Assembly: GCA_016190505.1 (NCBI GenBank)
Contig: JACPQM010000039.1
Span: forward strand, 1-42,455
Reading direction: 5' to 3'
Source of the DNA: Chloroflexota bacterium
GTDB taxonomy: Bacteria > Chloroflexota > Dehalococcoidia > JACPQK01
DNA length: 42,455 nucleotides
The position numbers and the translations under genes are program-made. Shown piece after piece: positions 24,347-31,286 of this stretch (within the stretch, counting starts at the first letter, position 1; each line of letters begins with the position of its first letter). The notes beneath the pieces are model-generated. The model was not told the DNA's origin. It searched no databases and worked only from the letters and a program-made list of their open reading frames with translations.

Positions 24347-25237
24347 ATGTTTCCGGCCATAGACAAGAGGGTGACCGCAGCCGAAATCCTGAGTGAAATC
24401 AAGGATGGCTCAGTCATTGGCATCGGGGGTTGGGGTGCCACCCGCAAACCCATGGCGTTGGTGCGGGCCATCGCCCGCTCGCCGGTCAAGGACCTCACGG
24501 TGCTGAGCATGGCTGGCCAGGACCTGGACCTGCTGATCGGGGCCAAGAAGGTCAAGAAGGCCATTTTCCCTTTCGCCGTGTACGACGAGATACCGGGTAT
24601 GGCCCTGTACAACTTCCGCCGCGCCCGCCAGGAGGCCACCGCGGAGTTCATGGAGCTCTCGGAGTACATGGTGCTCTCCGGGCTTCGAGCGGCAGGCGAG
24701 CGCCTGCCCTTCCTCCCCGTGCGCTCGGGGCTGGGTTCGGACATATTGACTATTAACCCTGAGATCAAGGTGATCGAGGCGCCATACACTGGCGAGAAGC
24801 TGGTGGCCATGCCCGCTCTTCACCTGGACGTGGCCATCATTCATGCCAATGCCGCTGATCCCTCGGGGTATGGTCAGGTGCTGGGACCCATGAACATGGA
24901 CAGCGCCATGGTGCGGGCCGCAAAGAAGGTGTTTCTCTGCGCTGACCGGATCGTGTCCGTGGACGAGCTAGGCCAGCACCCCCATACAGTGAAAGTCTGG
25001 CGGCCATTCGTCACCGGCGTGGTGGAGATACCTTATAGCGCGCACCCCTCCCGTTCCCCTCCCGACTACGGGGTGGACATGGCCCACATGCGAGAGTATA
25101 CGGAGCACGCCGCTGACGCCCAGCACTTCCCCGCGTATCTGGACAAGTACGTGTATGGTGTGGAAACCCAGGAGGCCTACCTGGAGAAGGTGGGCGGAGT
25201 GGCCAGGCTGATACAGCTCAGCCGGGGGGGCAGCTAA
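24347..25237 (+). CDS. CoA-transferase/hydrolase alpha subunit, IpdA-like
   Basis: A 296-aa alpha subunit of the family I CoA-transferase group that includes IpdA, a ring-opening acyl-CoA hydrolase in steroid breakdown. The start ATG 24347 follows AAAGGAGG. The N-terminal glycine-rich loop is IGIGGWGATRKPMALVRAIA, and the middle has ANAADPSGYGQVLGPMNMDS. The beta subunit follows within 2 nt, so the pair is one enzyme. Only the family is firm; the reaction is inferred and could be a plain CoA transfer. Confidence 0.87.
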   Translation: MFPAIDKRVTAAEILSEIKDGSVIGIGGWGATRKPMALVRAIARSPVKDLTVLSMAGQDLDLLIGAKKVKKAIFPFAVYDEIPGMALYNFRRARQEATAEFMELSEYMVLSGLRAAGERLPFLPVRSGLGSDILTINPEIKVIEAPYTGEKLVAMPALHLDVAIIHANAADPSGYGQVLGPMNMDSAMVRAAKKVFLCADRIVSVDELGQHPHTVKVWRPFVTGVVEIPYSAHPSRSPPDYGVDMAHMREYTEHAADAQHFPAYLDKYVYGVETQEAYLEKVGGVARLIQLSRGGS

Positions 25238-25238
25238 C

Positions 25239-26069
25239 ATGGCCTACGCCAAGGACTATTCGCTGGAAGAGCAGATAATCTCCCGCATTGCCAGGTTCTT
25301 CGGCCCGAACGACGAGCTTCAGACGGGTGCGGCCACCTACTGTGGCATCGCCGGCCTGATCCTGGCCAAGCACACGCGTGCGCCCAGGCTCATCTTGAGG
25401 GGCACCTCCCGCCTGAGCCTCAACTTGCTGGCCGACGTGGTTGGCGGTATGCGCGGCGAGCTGGCCATCGAGGCCCTCAAGACCTCTGAAGAGATCTTCG
25501 TCATGGCTGGCTGGGGCGCTTGGTATATGCTGATGAGCCCTGCGCAGGTGGACATGTACGGCAGCGCCAACATATCTCTTATTGGGGACATGCGCAAGCC
25601 CAGCGTGGCCCTCATTGGCGCCAGGGGTTTGCCGGACAACTGCACCAACAACCGGGAAATCAACTGGGTAGTGACCAACCACAGCAAAAGGCTGTTTGTG
25701 CCCAAAGTGGACTTCGTCTCTGGGCCGGGCTGGGTCCCCGAGCGCGCCTCAGGGGCCATCAAATACGGGCATCCCCAGTATGTTATCTCCAACTTGGGGG
25801 TGATGGACTTTGACCCCCAGACGCATCGCATGCGTCTGGCCTCGGCGCACAAGGGGGTCACTCCGCAGCAGGTGCAGGAGAACACGGGATTCGAGCTGCT
25901 AATGCCCCCAACGGTGCCGGAGACGGAGCCGCCCACCGAGGAGGATGTCTGCCTCATCCGAGAGGAGATAGACCCCCTGGGCGTTTGCCGGCTAGACCAC
26001 GCTCGCGGGCCCCAGGCGGCCGAGGTCATGGCCGAGATCCGCAAGCTGGAAACGGCGCTGGCGCGATAG
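25239..26069 (+). CDS. CoA-transferase/hydrolase beta subunit, IpdB-like
   Basis: A 276-aa beta-subunit partner of the preceding gene. The family stretches include NDELQTGAATYCGIAGLILA and YVISNLGVMDFDPQTHRMRL. The catalytic ENG motif of classical CoA-transferases is absent, as in IpdB, which argues for ring hydrolysis or an altered mechanism rather than ordinary transfer. The last genes of this operon end here and the next 300 bases are repeats. Confidence 0.87.
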   Translation: MAYAKDYSLEEQIISRIARFFGPNDELQTGAATYCGIAGLILAKHTRAPRLILRGTSRLSLNLLADVVGGMRGELAIEALKTSEEIFVMAGWGAWYMLMSPAQVDMYGSANISLIGDMRKPSVALIGARGLPDNCTNNREINWVVTNHSKRLFVPKVDFVSGPGWVPERASGAIKYGHPQYVISNLGVMDFDPQTHRMRLASAHKGVTPQQVQENTGFELLMPPTVPETEPPTEEDVCLIREEIDPLGVCRLDHARGPQAAEVMAEIRKLETALAR

Positions 26070-26087
26070 TGCCCGTTGCCCATTTGT

Positions 26088-26384
26088 CGTCATTGCGAGT
26101 ATCACAGGTCCCGAGGCGTCGGGACCCAATGTAGAGCAATGAACCGGCTCGCGGCGTGCGCATTCCGTCGTTGCGAGGACCCCGACGCATCGGGGGACTG
26201 TATGTCATTGCGAGGAGCGGAGCGACGAAGCAACCTTCTGATGTGCACACAGGTTGGGGATTGCTTCGCTGCGGCTCGCAAAGACGGGACGGTCGGTTCA
26301 TTGAAAGGAGCGTAGCGACGAAGCAATCTACAGACAGTGCCACCGTTCCCGACATGTCGGGACTTCGCTCCGCTCGCAATGACG
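26088..26384. repeat. Composite inverted-repeat element, copy 3 (297 bp)
   Basis: The element is bounded by CGTCATTGCGAG (26088-26099) and CTCGCAATGACG (26373-26384). Its first 90 bp are the reverse complement, nearly base for base, of 103-192. Then follow two hairpin modules (about 26203-26287 and 26300-26384), the second with TCCCGACATGTCGGGA at 26347-26362. Short translations across it are meaningless. The stretch 26070-26427 holds nothing else. Confidence 0.85.
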
Positions 26385-26427
26385 GACGGGAAATCCTAGA
26401 CCGGGGATTAGGGCTGCCGCAGCGAGG

Positions 26428-26457
26428 TTGACAGCTCCAGCGTAAGCTAGCTACAAT
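26428..26457 (+). promoter_or_regulatory. Promoter of rpsU
   Basis: TTGACA (26428-26433) and TACAAT (26452-26457) are 18 bp apart. The leader of about 60 nt contains a small GGCC-N5-GGCC hairpin before the ribosome site. Confidence 0.65.
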
Positions 26458-26523
26458 AGCTTCTCTGGAGTGTCCGTTGGCCGTGGAGGCCAGGTACGAA
26501 ACACTAGAAGGGAGGGATGATGA

Positions 26524-26709
26524 TTGTCGGAGGTCGTGGCTGAATCCGGAGAGAGCTTCGAGAGCTTGCTCCGCCGTTTCAACAAGAAGCTTCAAGCAGA
26601 TGGTATCCTGGTAGAGGCAAGGCGGCGTGAGCATTTTGAGCCTCCTAGCGTGAGGCGTAAGAAAAAGGAAGCGGCCAAAAGGCGCAAGAGCCTTCGTCGT
26701 AGCTACTAA
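26524..26709 (+). CDS. rpsU: 30S ribosomal protein S21
   Basis: A 61-aa bS21. The family is visible in [20 protein letters not shown] followed by the basic tail [17 protein letters not shown]. It starts at TTG 26524 with GGGAGG (26510-26515) 8 nt before it; two nearby ATGs are out of frame. It lies after its own promoter, and a YqeY-family gene follows, a pairing seen in many bacteria (S21 with GatB/YqeY). Confidence 0.92.
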   Translation: MSEVVAESGESFESLLRRFNKKLQADGILVEARRREHFEPPSVRRKKKEAAKRRKSLRRSY

Positions 26710-26734
26710 TTCAGTTCAATAACCTCGATACAAT

Positions 26735-27199
26735 ATGCAAGCTCAAGGCGGCCTTCAGGAAAGACTGATGCAGAGCCTGCATGACGCTGTGCGGAACCGG
26801 GACGAGATCCGGCGTTCGGTACTGCGTTTGACCCTGGCGGCGATTCACAACGCCGAGATTGACCACAGGGGACCTCTGGGTGAGGGCGGCATACAGGAAG
26901 TGATCTCCCGGGAGGTCAAGAAGCGCCGGGAGAGCATCGAGGCCTTTCGCAAGGGCAACCGGCCGGACCTGGTGGCCCGGGAAGAGGCTGAGTTGCTCAT
27001 TCTGGAGGAGTGGATGCCGGCTCAGCTCTCCCGGGAGGAGATTGTCCGGTTGGCCCACCAGGCGGCCCAGGAGGCGGGCGCTCGGGGCCCTCGGGACAAG
27101 GGACGGGTGATGGGCAAGCTCATGCCCCAGGTGAAGGGCCGCAGCGAAGGGCAGGTGGTGAGCCAGGTAGTAGACGAGGTCCTGGCTAGCCTGTCTTGA
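26735..27199 (+). CDS. GatB/YqeY-family protein
   Basis: A 154-aa protein of the YqeY family, whose members resemble the tail of the amidotransferase subunit GatB; the cellular role is not settled. It has the core [35 protein letters not shown] and [20 protein letters not shown]. Start ATG 26735 fits the family N-terminus though no ribosome site is seen; a TACAAT box (26729-26734) sits directly before it. ATG 26768, with AGGAAAG upstream, is an alternative. Confidence 0.88.
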   Translation: MQAQGGLQERLMQSLHDAVRNRDEIRRSVLRLTLAAIHNAEIDHRGPLGEGGIQEVISREVKKRRESIEAFRKGNRPDLVAREEAELLILEEWMPAQLSREEIVRLAHQAAQEAGARGPRDKGRVMGKLMPQVKGRSEGQVVSQVVDEVLASLS

Positions 27200-27233
27200 C
27201 ATCCCCTTTCAGCAGCTCAGGCAGTCCGGGACA

Positions 27234-27935
27234 ATGCGCTTTGGCGTAGTCGTTTTCCCCGGCACCTGGAGCGACACGGACTGTTACCATGCTCTGGGGG
27301 CGGTCCTGGGCTACCGAGTTGACTACGTTTGGCACCAGCAGACTGACCTCTCAGCCTACAATGGCATCGTCCTTCCAGGCGGGTTCTCGTACGGCGACTA
27401 CCTGCGGCCGGGGGCCATAGCTCGGTTCTCTCCTGTCATGGCATCCGTGGCGCGGTTCGCTGCCGATGGCGGGCTGGTGATCGGCATCTGCAACGGCTTC
27501 CAGGTTCTTTGCGAGGCCGGCCTCCTCCCTGGCGTGTTGTTGCCCAATTCCCACCTCCAGTACCGCTGCCAGTGGACGAATCTCCGTGTGGACAACACCA
27601 TGACCCCTTACACCGGCACTTGCCGTCCTGGGCAGGTGCTGCGGGTCCCCATATCCCACGGCGATGGCAACTACTACGCCGACGAGGCCACCCTGACCGA
27701 TTTGGAGAGGCACGGACAGGTGGTATTCCGCTACTGCACGCCGGATGGGGAGGCGACCCCCGAGTCTAACCCCAACGGGGCGGCCCGCAACATCGCCGGC
27801 ATCTGTAACCAACAGCGCAACGTGCTGGGAATGATGCCCCATCCCGAGCGCTGCTGCGAGCAGGTCCTGGGCGGCACTGACGGCAGATTCATCTTCCAGT
27901 CAATTGCTAGCTATCTGGAAGCGCTGGGGGGCTAG
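27234..27935 (+). CDS. purQ: Phosphoribosylformylglycinamidine synthase, glutaminase subunit
   Basis: A 233-aa PurQ, which splits glutamine to feed ammonia to PurL in step four of purine synthesis. It starts [19 protein letters not shown]; the nucleophile Cys86 is in GICNGFQVL and the catalytic His is in MMPHPERCC. The small PurS subunit usually needed with separate PurQ and PurL is not in the window. A small protease gene lies between purQ and purL, which is unusual. Confidence 0.94.
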   Translation: MRFGVVVFPGTWSDTDCYHALGAVLGYRVDYVWHQQTDLSAYNGIVLPGGFSYGDYLRPGAIARFSPVMASVARFAADGGLVIGICNGFQVLCEAGLLPGVLLPNSHLQYRCQWTNLRVDNTMTPYTGTCRPGQVLRVPISHGDGNYYADEATLTDLERHGQVVFRYCTPDGEATPESNPNGAARNIAGICNQQRNVLGMMPHPERCCEQVLGGTDGRFIFQSIASYLEALGG

Positions 27936-27944
27936 CCACACTGT

Positions 27945-27950
27945 ATAATG
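27945..27950 (+). promoter_or_regulatory. -10 box giving a probable leaderless transcript
   Basis: TATAAT ends 7 bases before ATG 27958, so transcription would begin at about the start codon. No Shine-Dalgarno is present before this ATG. A -35 is not obvious. Confidence 0.45.
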
Positions 27951-27957
27951 GTGCAGC

Positions 27958-28314
27958 ATGGGCGTGTTCAAGGTCACCATACAGATAGGGGACCCGGGCG
28001 GAGAGCGCTTCGAGAGCGTGGCCGCTCTCGTGGACACCGGCGCCAGCCACACAACGGCGCCAGCCTCGCTGCTCAACCGGCTGGGTGTGGATCCCCATGC
28101 CCGGTCCCGATTCGAGCTTGCGGATGGCAGTATCCAGGAGTTTGATGTGGGACTTACTTGGGTGAGAGTGGATGGTGAGACCACAATCACTTCAATAGTT
28201 TTCGCCCCCGAGGGGGCCGAATCTGTCTTGGGCGCCATTACCATGGAGCAACTTCTTCTGGCGCCAGACCCAGTCAGGCGGCAACTGGTGCCCGTGCCAG
28301 GCCTGCTGAAGTAG
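27958..28314 (+). CDS. Retropepsin-like aspartic protease (clan AA)
   Basis: A 118-aa protein with one catalytic motif, ALVDTGASHTT (Asp26-Thr-Gly-Ala), and the second strand region VFAPEGAESVLGAITMEQL. This is the single-domain, dimer-forming aspartic protease fold found in many bacteria; substrates are generally unknown. There is no signal peptide or membrane helix. It ends 3 nt before the purL start, so translation of purL may depend on it. Confidence 0.8.
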   Translation: MGVFKVTIQIGDPGGERFESVAALVDTGASHTTAPASLLNRLGVDPHARSRFELADGSIQEFDVGLTWVRVDGETTITSIVFAPEGAESVLGAITMEQLLLAPDPVRRQLVPVPGLLK

Positions 28315-28317
28315 CCT

Positions 28318-30534
28318 GTGCCTGTAGACCAGCGAGTCCTGGACGAGATCGCCCTGTCCCGGGCGGAGTACGACCTCATCGTGCAACGCTTGGGCCGCGA
28401 GCCGAGCGACGTGGAGTTGGGCATGTTCGGCGCTCTTTGGAGCGAGCACTGCGGCTACAAGCACTCAAAGCCCCTGCTCAAGCTTTTCCCCAGCAAAGGC
28501 CCTCGCGTGCTGGTCGGCCCGGGAGCAGAGAACGCCGGCGCTGTGGACATCGGCGACGGAGTGGCCGTGGTGATGAAGATGGAGTCGCACAACCACCCGT
28601 CGGCCATTGAGCCGTACCAGGGAGCGGCTACCGGCGTGGGCGGCATTGTGCGGGACATCTTCACCATGGGGGCTCGTCCCGTGGCTCTGCTCAACTCGCT
28701 CCGTTTCGGCCCTCTGAGCGAGCCGCGCAACCGCTACCTCTTCGGCGGCGTGGTGGCGGGCATCGCGGGATATGGCAACTGCCTGGGCATCCCCGACGTG
28801 GCGGGCGAAGTCTGCTTCTCGCCTGCGTATAGCCACAATCCCCTGGTCAACGCCATGTGCGTGGGCCTGACCGAGGCCCGCTCCCTGGTACGGGGCCAGG
28901 CCCGCGGGCTGGGCAACCTGCTCATGCTGGTGGGCTCCGATACGGGCAGGGACGGGATCCACGGAGCGTCCGGGTTGGCCTCGCGCACCTTCGAGGCGGG
29001 GCGAGAGCTCCGGCCTACGGTGCAGGTGGGCAACCCCTTCCTGGAGAAGCTGTTACTGGAGGCCTGCCTGGAGCTTGTGGGTCGGGACTACGTGGTGGGC
29101 ATCAACGACCTGGGGGCAGCGGGCCTGACTAGCTCCGCGGTGGAGGCCGCGGCCCGGGGCGGCAGCGGTCTGGACATTGATGTGCTGCAGGTGCCGCGCC
29201 GGGAGCAGGACATGACCGCCTATGAGGTCATGCTATCAGAGTCCCAGGAGCGCATGCTCGTGGCCGTCAAACAGGGCTTCGAGGACAGGGTGGAGGCTGT
29301 GTTCCGCCGCTGGGGTCTGTCCTCGGTGGTGCTTGGCCGGGTGACCAGCGACGGCATGGCGCGCGTTCGTGAGGGCGACCGCCAGGTCGCTGAGGTCCCC
29401 GTTGCCCTGTTCACAGACCCGCCCCAATACCGCCTGGAAGGGCGCATGCCGAAAGAGCTACAGCCGCACCGGGAGAAACGTCTGGACCTGCTGCGCGACC
29501 TGCCGGAGGAGCCAGGCCAGCTTTTGCTCCGGCTGCTGGCTTCGCCCAACATCGCCTCTAAGGAATGGGTCTATCGCCAGTACGACCACCAGGTGCTGAC
29601 CAACACGGTGGTGTCGCCCGGCGCGGCAGATGCCGCTGTGCTCAGGGTGAGGGGCACCCCCAGGGGCATCGCCCTGGCCACCGACGGCAACGGCCGCTTG
29701 TGCTACCTGGACCCCTATGTGGGTGGGGCGCTGGCCGTGGCCGAGGCTGCCCGCAACGTGGCCTGCGTGGGAGCGCGTCCGCTGGCCCTTACCGATTGCC
29801 TCAATTTCGGCAATCCAGAGAACCCGGGCGTCTACTGGCAGCTCGAGCAGGCCATCCGGGGCATGGCCGACGCCTGCCGCAGGCTCGATGTGCCGGTGAT
29901 CAGTGGCAATGTTAGCCTGTATAATGAGACCCAGGGTAAGCCCATCTACCCCACGCCCGTAGTGGGCATGCTGGGCCTGGTGGATGACGCCGCCCGGCAC
30001 TGCACCTCCGGGTTCAAGTGCCCTGGGGATGTGGTAGCGCTCCTTGGGGGAGGCGCTGACCCGCAGGGGGGCCTGGCGGGCAGCGAGTACCTGGAAGTGG
30101 CGCATGGCCTGGTGGTCGGAAAGCCAGTGGTGGACCTGGCTGCTGAGGCCCGCGTCCAGCGGGTGGTGGTGGAGGCCATCTCACGGGGCTTGCTGCACTC
30201 CGCCCACGACTGTGCCGACGGGGGGCTGGCTGTGGCCCTGGCGGAGTGCTCGATATTGGGGGGGATGGGGTTCCAAGGCCAGGTGCCCCTGGTGGCGGGG
30301 CGGGGCGACGCCAGCCTGTTCGGGGAAGCCGCCTCGCGCATCGTGGTCAGCGTGGCCAGGGCAGACCAAACAAACCTGGAGGGGCTGGCCCGGGCCCACG
30401 GCGTGCCGTGCCAGGTGCTGGGTAGGGTGGGGAATGCGCGTTTCGCACTCAAGGGCTACCTGGACCTGCCGCTGACCCGGCTCGCAGCGGCCTGGCGGGG
30501 TGGCCTGGAAGACGCCCTCAAAGGCCTGCCCTGA
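28318..30534 (+). CDS. purL: Phosphoribosylformylglycinamidine synthase, large subunit
   Basis: A 738-aa PurL, which with PurQ converts FGAR to FGAM using ATP. The length is that of the small-type enzyme. Landmarks are LWSEHCGYKHSKPLLK, KMESHNHPSAIEPYQGAATG, GGIVRDIFTMGARPVALLNS, GINDLGAAGLTSSAVEAAAR and VISGNVSLYNET. It starts with GTG 28318 without its own ribosome site, three bases after the protease stop, so it is probably coupled. Its TGA stop lies inside the repeat CCCTGAGCCTGTCGAAG. Confidence 0.95.
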   Translation: MPVDQRVLDEIALSRAEYDLIVQRLGREPSDVELGMFGALWSEHCGYKHSKPLLKLFPSKGPRVLVGPGAENAGAVDIGDGVAVVMKMESHNHPSAIEPYQGAATGVGGIVRDIFTMGARPVALLNSLRFGPLSEPRNRYLFGGVVAGIAGYGNCLGIPDVAGEVCFSPAYSHNPLVNAMCVGLTEARSLVRGQARGLGNLLMLVGSDTGRDGIHGASGLASRTFEAGRELRPTVQVGNPFLEKLLLEACLELVGRDYVVGINDLGAAGLTSSAVEAAARGGSGLDIDVLQVPRREQDMTAYEVMLSESQERMLVAVKQGFEDRVEAVFRRWGLSSVVLGRVTSDGMARVREGDRQVAEVPVALFTDPPQYRLEGRMPKELQPHREKRLDLLRDLPEEPGQLLLRLLASPNIASKEWVYRQYDHQVLTNTVVSPGAADAAVLRVRGTPRGIALATDGNGRLCYLDPYVGGALAVAEAARNVACVGARPLALTDCLNFGNPENPGVYWQLEQAIRGMADACRRLDVPVISGNVSLYNETQGKPIYPTPVVGMLGLVDDAARHCTSGFKCPGDVVALLGGGADPQGGLAGSEYLEVAHGLVVGKPVVDLAAEARVQRVVVEAISRGLLHSAHDCADGGLAVALAECSILGGMGFQGQVPLVAGRGDASLFGEAASRIVVSVARADQTNLEGLARAHGVPCQVLGRVGNARFALKGYLDLPLTRLAAAWRGGLEDALKGLP

Positions 30535-30545
30535 GCCTGTCGAAG
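30529..30545. repeat. CCTGAGCCTGTCGAAG-type repeat at the purL stop
   Basis: CCCTGAGCCTGTCGAAG supplies the TGA stop of purL (30532-30534). It is followed by GTCCCGACATGTCTGGA (30545-30561), an imperfect copy of the 16-bp palindrome. Confidence 0.6.
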
Positions 30546-30639
30546 TCCCGACATGTCTGGATGATCCCGTCCCTTGGCATAAGGGTGCCCGTAGGCTGGG
30601 CTACCCTTCGCTGGACGGGGCAATTTCCGCTGGCCCCGG

Positions 30640-30670
30640 TTGACAGCGACCTGCTAGTGCCGCCTATAAT
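30640..30670 (+). promoter_or_regulatory. Promoter upstream of a possible small RNA
   Basis: TTGACA (30640-30645) and TATAAT (30665-30670) are perfect hexamers 19 bp apart. Transcription would start near 30677. Confidence 0.5.
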
Positions 30671-30676
30671 GGCACG

Positions 30677-30789
30677 GGCAAGAGCAGGACTTCGTAACTG
30701 GGGTCGCCGAGCTGGCAAGGGCGGAAACGGACGCTTTCTAAGACGGCTGCGGGCTCCCGCTAGAATAGGTGGTCGTTCCACCTCCTGCT
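30677..30789 (+). ncRNA. Possible structured RNA or leader before rplI
   Basis: A region of about 110 nt starts at the expected transcription start. It is closed by AGCAGGA (30683-30689) pairing with TCCTGCT (30783-30789) and contains GCGGG-CT-CCCGC and GGTGG-N5-CCACC hairpins. It is not a tRNA: the T-loop consensus is absent and the span between the end stems is 107 nt. An open frame crosses it (MARARAGLRNWGRRAGKGGN...), but its ATG overlaps the -10 box and its codons are not GC-biased at position three. Confidence 0.3.
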
Positions 30790-30816
30790 TGACATGGTCG
30801 AAGCGCCCAGTATAGA
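30789..30816 (+). promoter_or_regulatory. Promoter of rplI-dnaB
   Basis: TTGACA (30789-30794) and TATAGA (30811-30816) are 16 bp apart, giving a start about 14 nt before ATG 30837. Confidence 0.6.
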
Positions 30817-30836
30817 TTATCGGACAGGTGTTCTAA

Positions 30837-31286
30837 ATGAAAATCGTATTGCTCCAAGACGTGCCTGGCCTGGGGCAGTTGGGCCAGGTCAAAGAGGTGG
30901 CCGACGGCTACGGCCGCAACTATCTTCTACCGCGTGGGTTGGCGGAGATGGCCACGGCCGCGGCGCTGGCCAAGGCAGAACAGCTCAAAGCCAAAGAGGC
31001 GCGGCTCAAAGCGAAGGCTGATGCCGAGCTGAAGGAGCTGGGCGAGCTGTTGGAAGGCCTTAAGATCAGGCTGCGGGCCAAGGCGGGTGCCGAGGGCAAG
31101 CTGTTCGGCTCGGTGGGCGCCGCCGACATCGCCGCGGAGCTGAGCAAGCAAGCGGGCCACGAGATAGATAGGCGCCGCGTCGCCCTGGAAGACCCTATCA
31201 AGCAAGTGGGCATCCATCCGGTTACCGTTCGTCTCAGCCCTGAGGTAACACCTACTATCAATGTGGTGGTAGAGCCGGAGGAGTAA
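30837..31286 (+). CDS. rplI: 50S ribosomal protein L9
   Basis: A 149-aa bL9. The N-terminal domain MKIVLLQDVPGLGQLGQVKE and DGYGRNYLLPRGLA is typical; a long central helix AALAKAEQLKAKEARLKAKA and a C-terminal domain with LFGSVGAADIAAEL follow. The stop TAA shares its last base with the dnaB ATG. L9 next to dnaB is a common bacterial arrangement. Confidence 0.96.
   Translation: MKIVLLQDVPGLGQLGQVKEVADGYGRNYLLPRGLAEMATAAALAKAEQLKAKEARLKAKADAELKELGELLEGLKIRLRAKAGAEGKLFGSVGAADIAAELSKQAGHEIDRRRVALEDPIKQVGIHPVTVRLSPEVTPTINVVVEPEE

Noticed and set aside
23293..24810. Long minus-strand frame of 505 codons opposite the NifH-like gene
   Set aside because: It is the mirror of well-conserved plus-strand genes; its translation resembles no family.
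26070..26427. CRISPR-like array in the repeat block after the IpdB-like gene
   Set aside because: The units are inverted and unequal, without regular spacers or cas genes.
29910..29930. TATAAT inside purL
   Set aside because: It is part of conserved codons for SLYNET and has no -35 partner.
30683..30789. tRNA-like folding region with a 7-bp end stem
   Set aside because: The T-loop consensus is missing, the anticodon stem does not pair, and the span between end stems is 107 nt.
30561..30815. Basic 84-aa frame across the purL-rplI gap
   Set aside because: Third codon positions are not GC-rich as in real genes here, it crosses two promoters and has no family resemblance.
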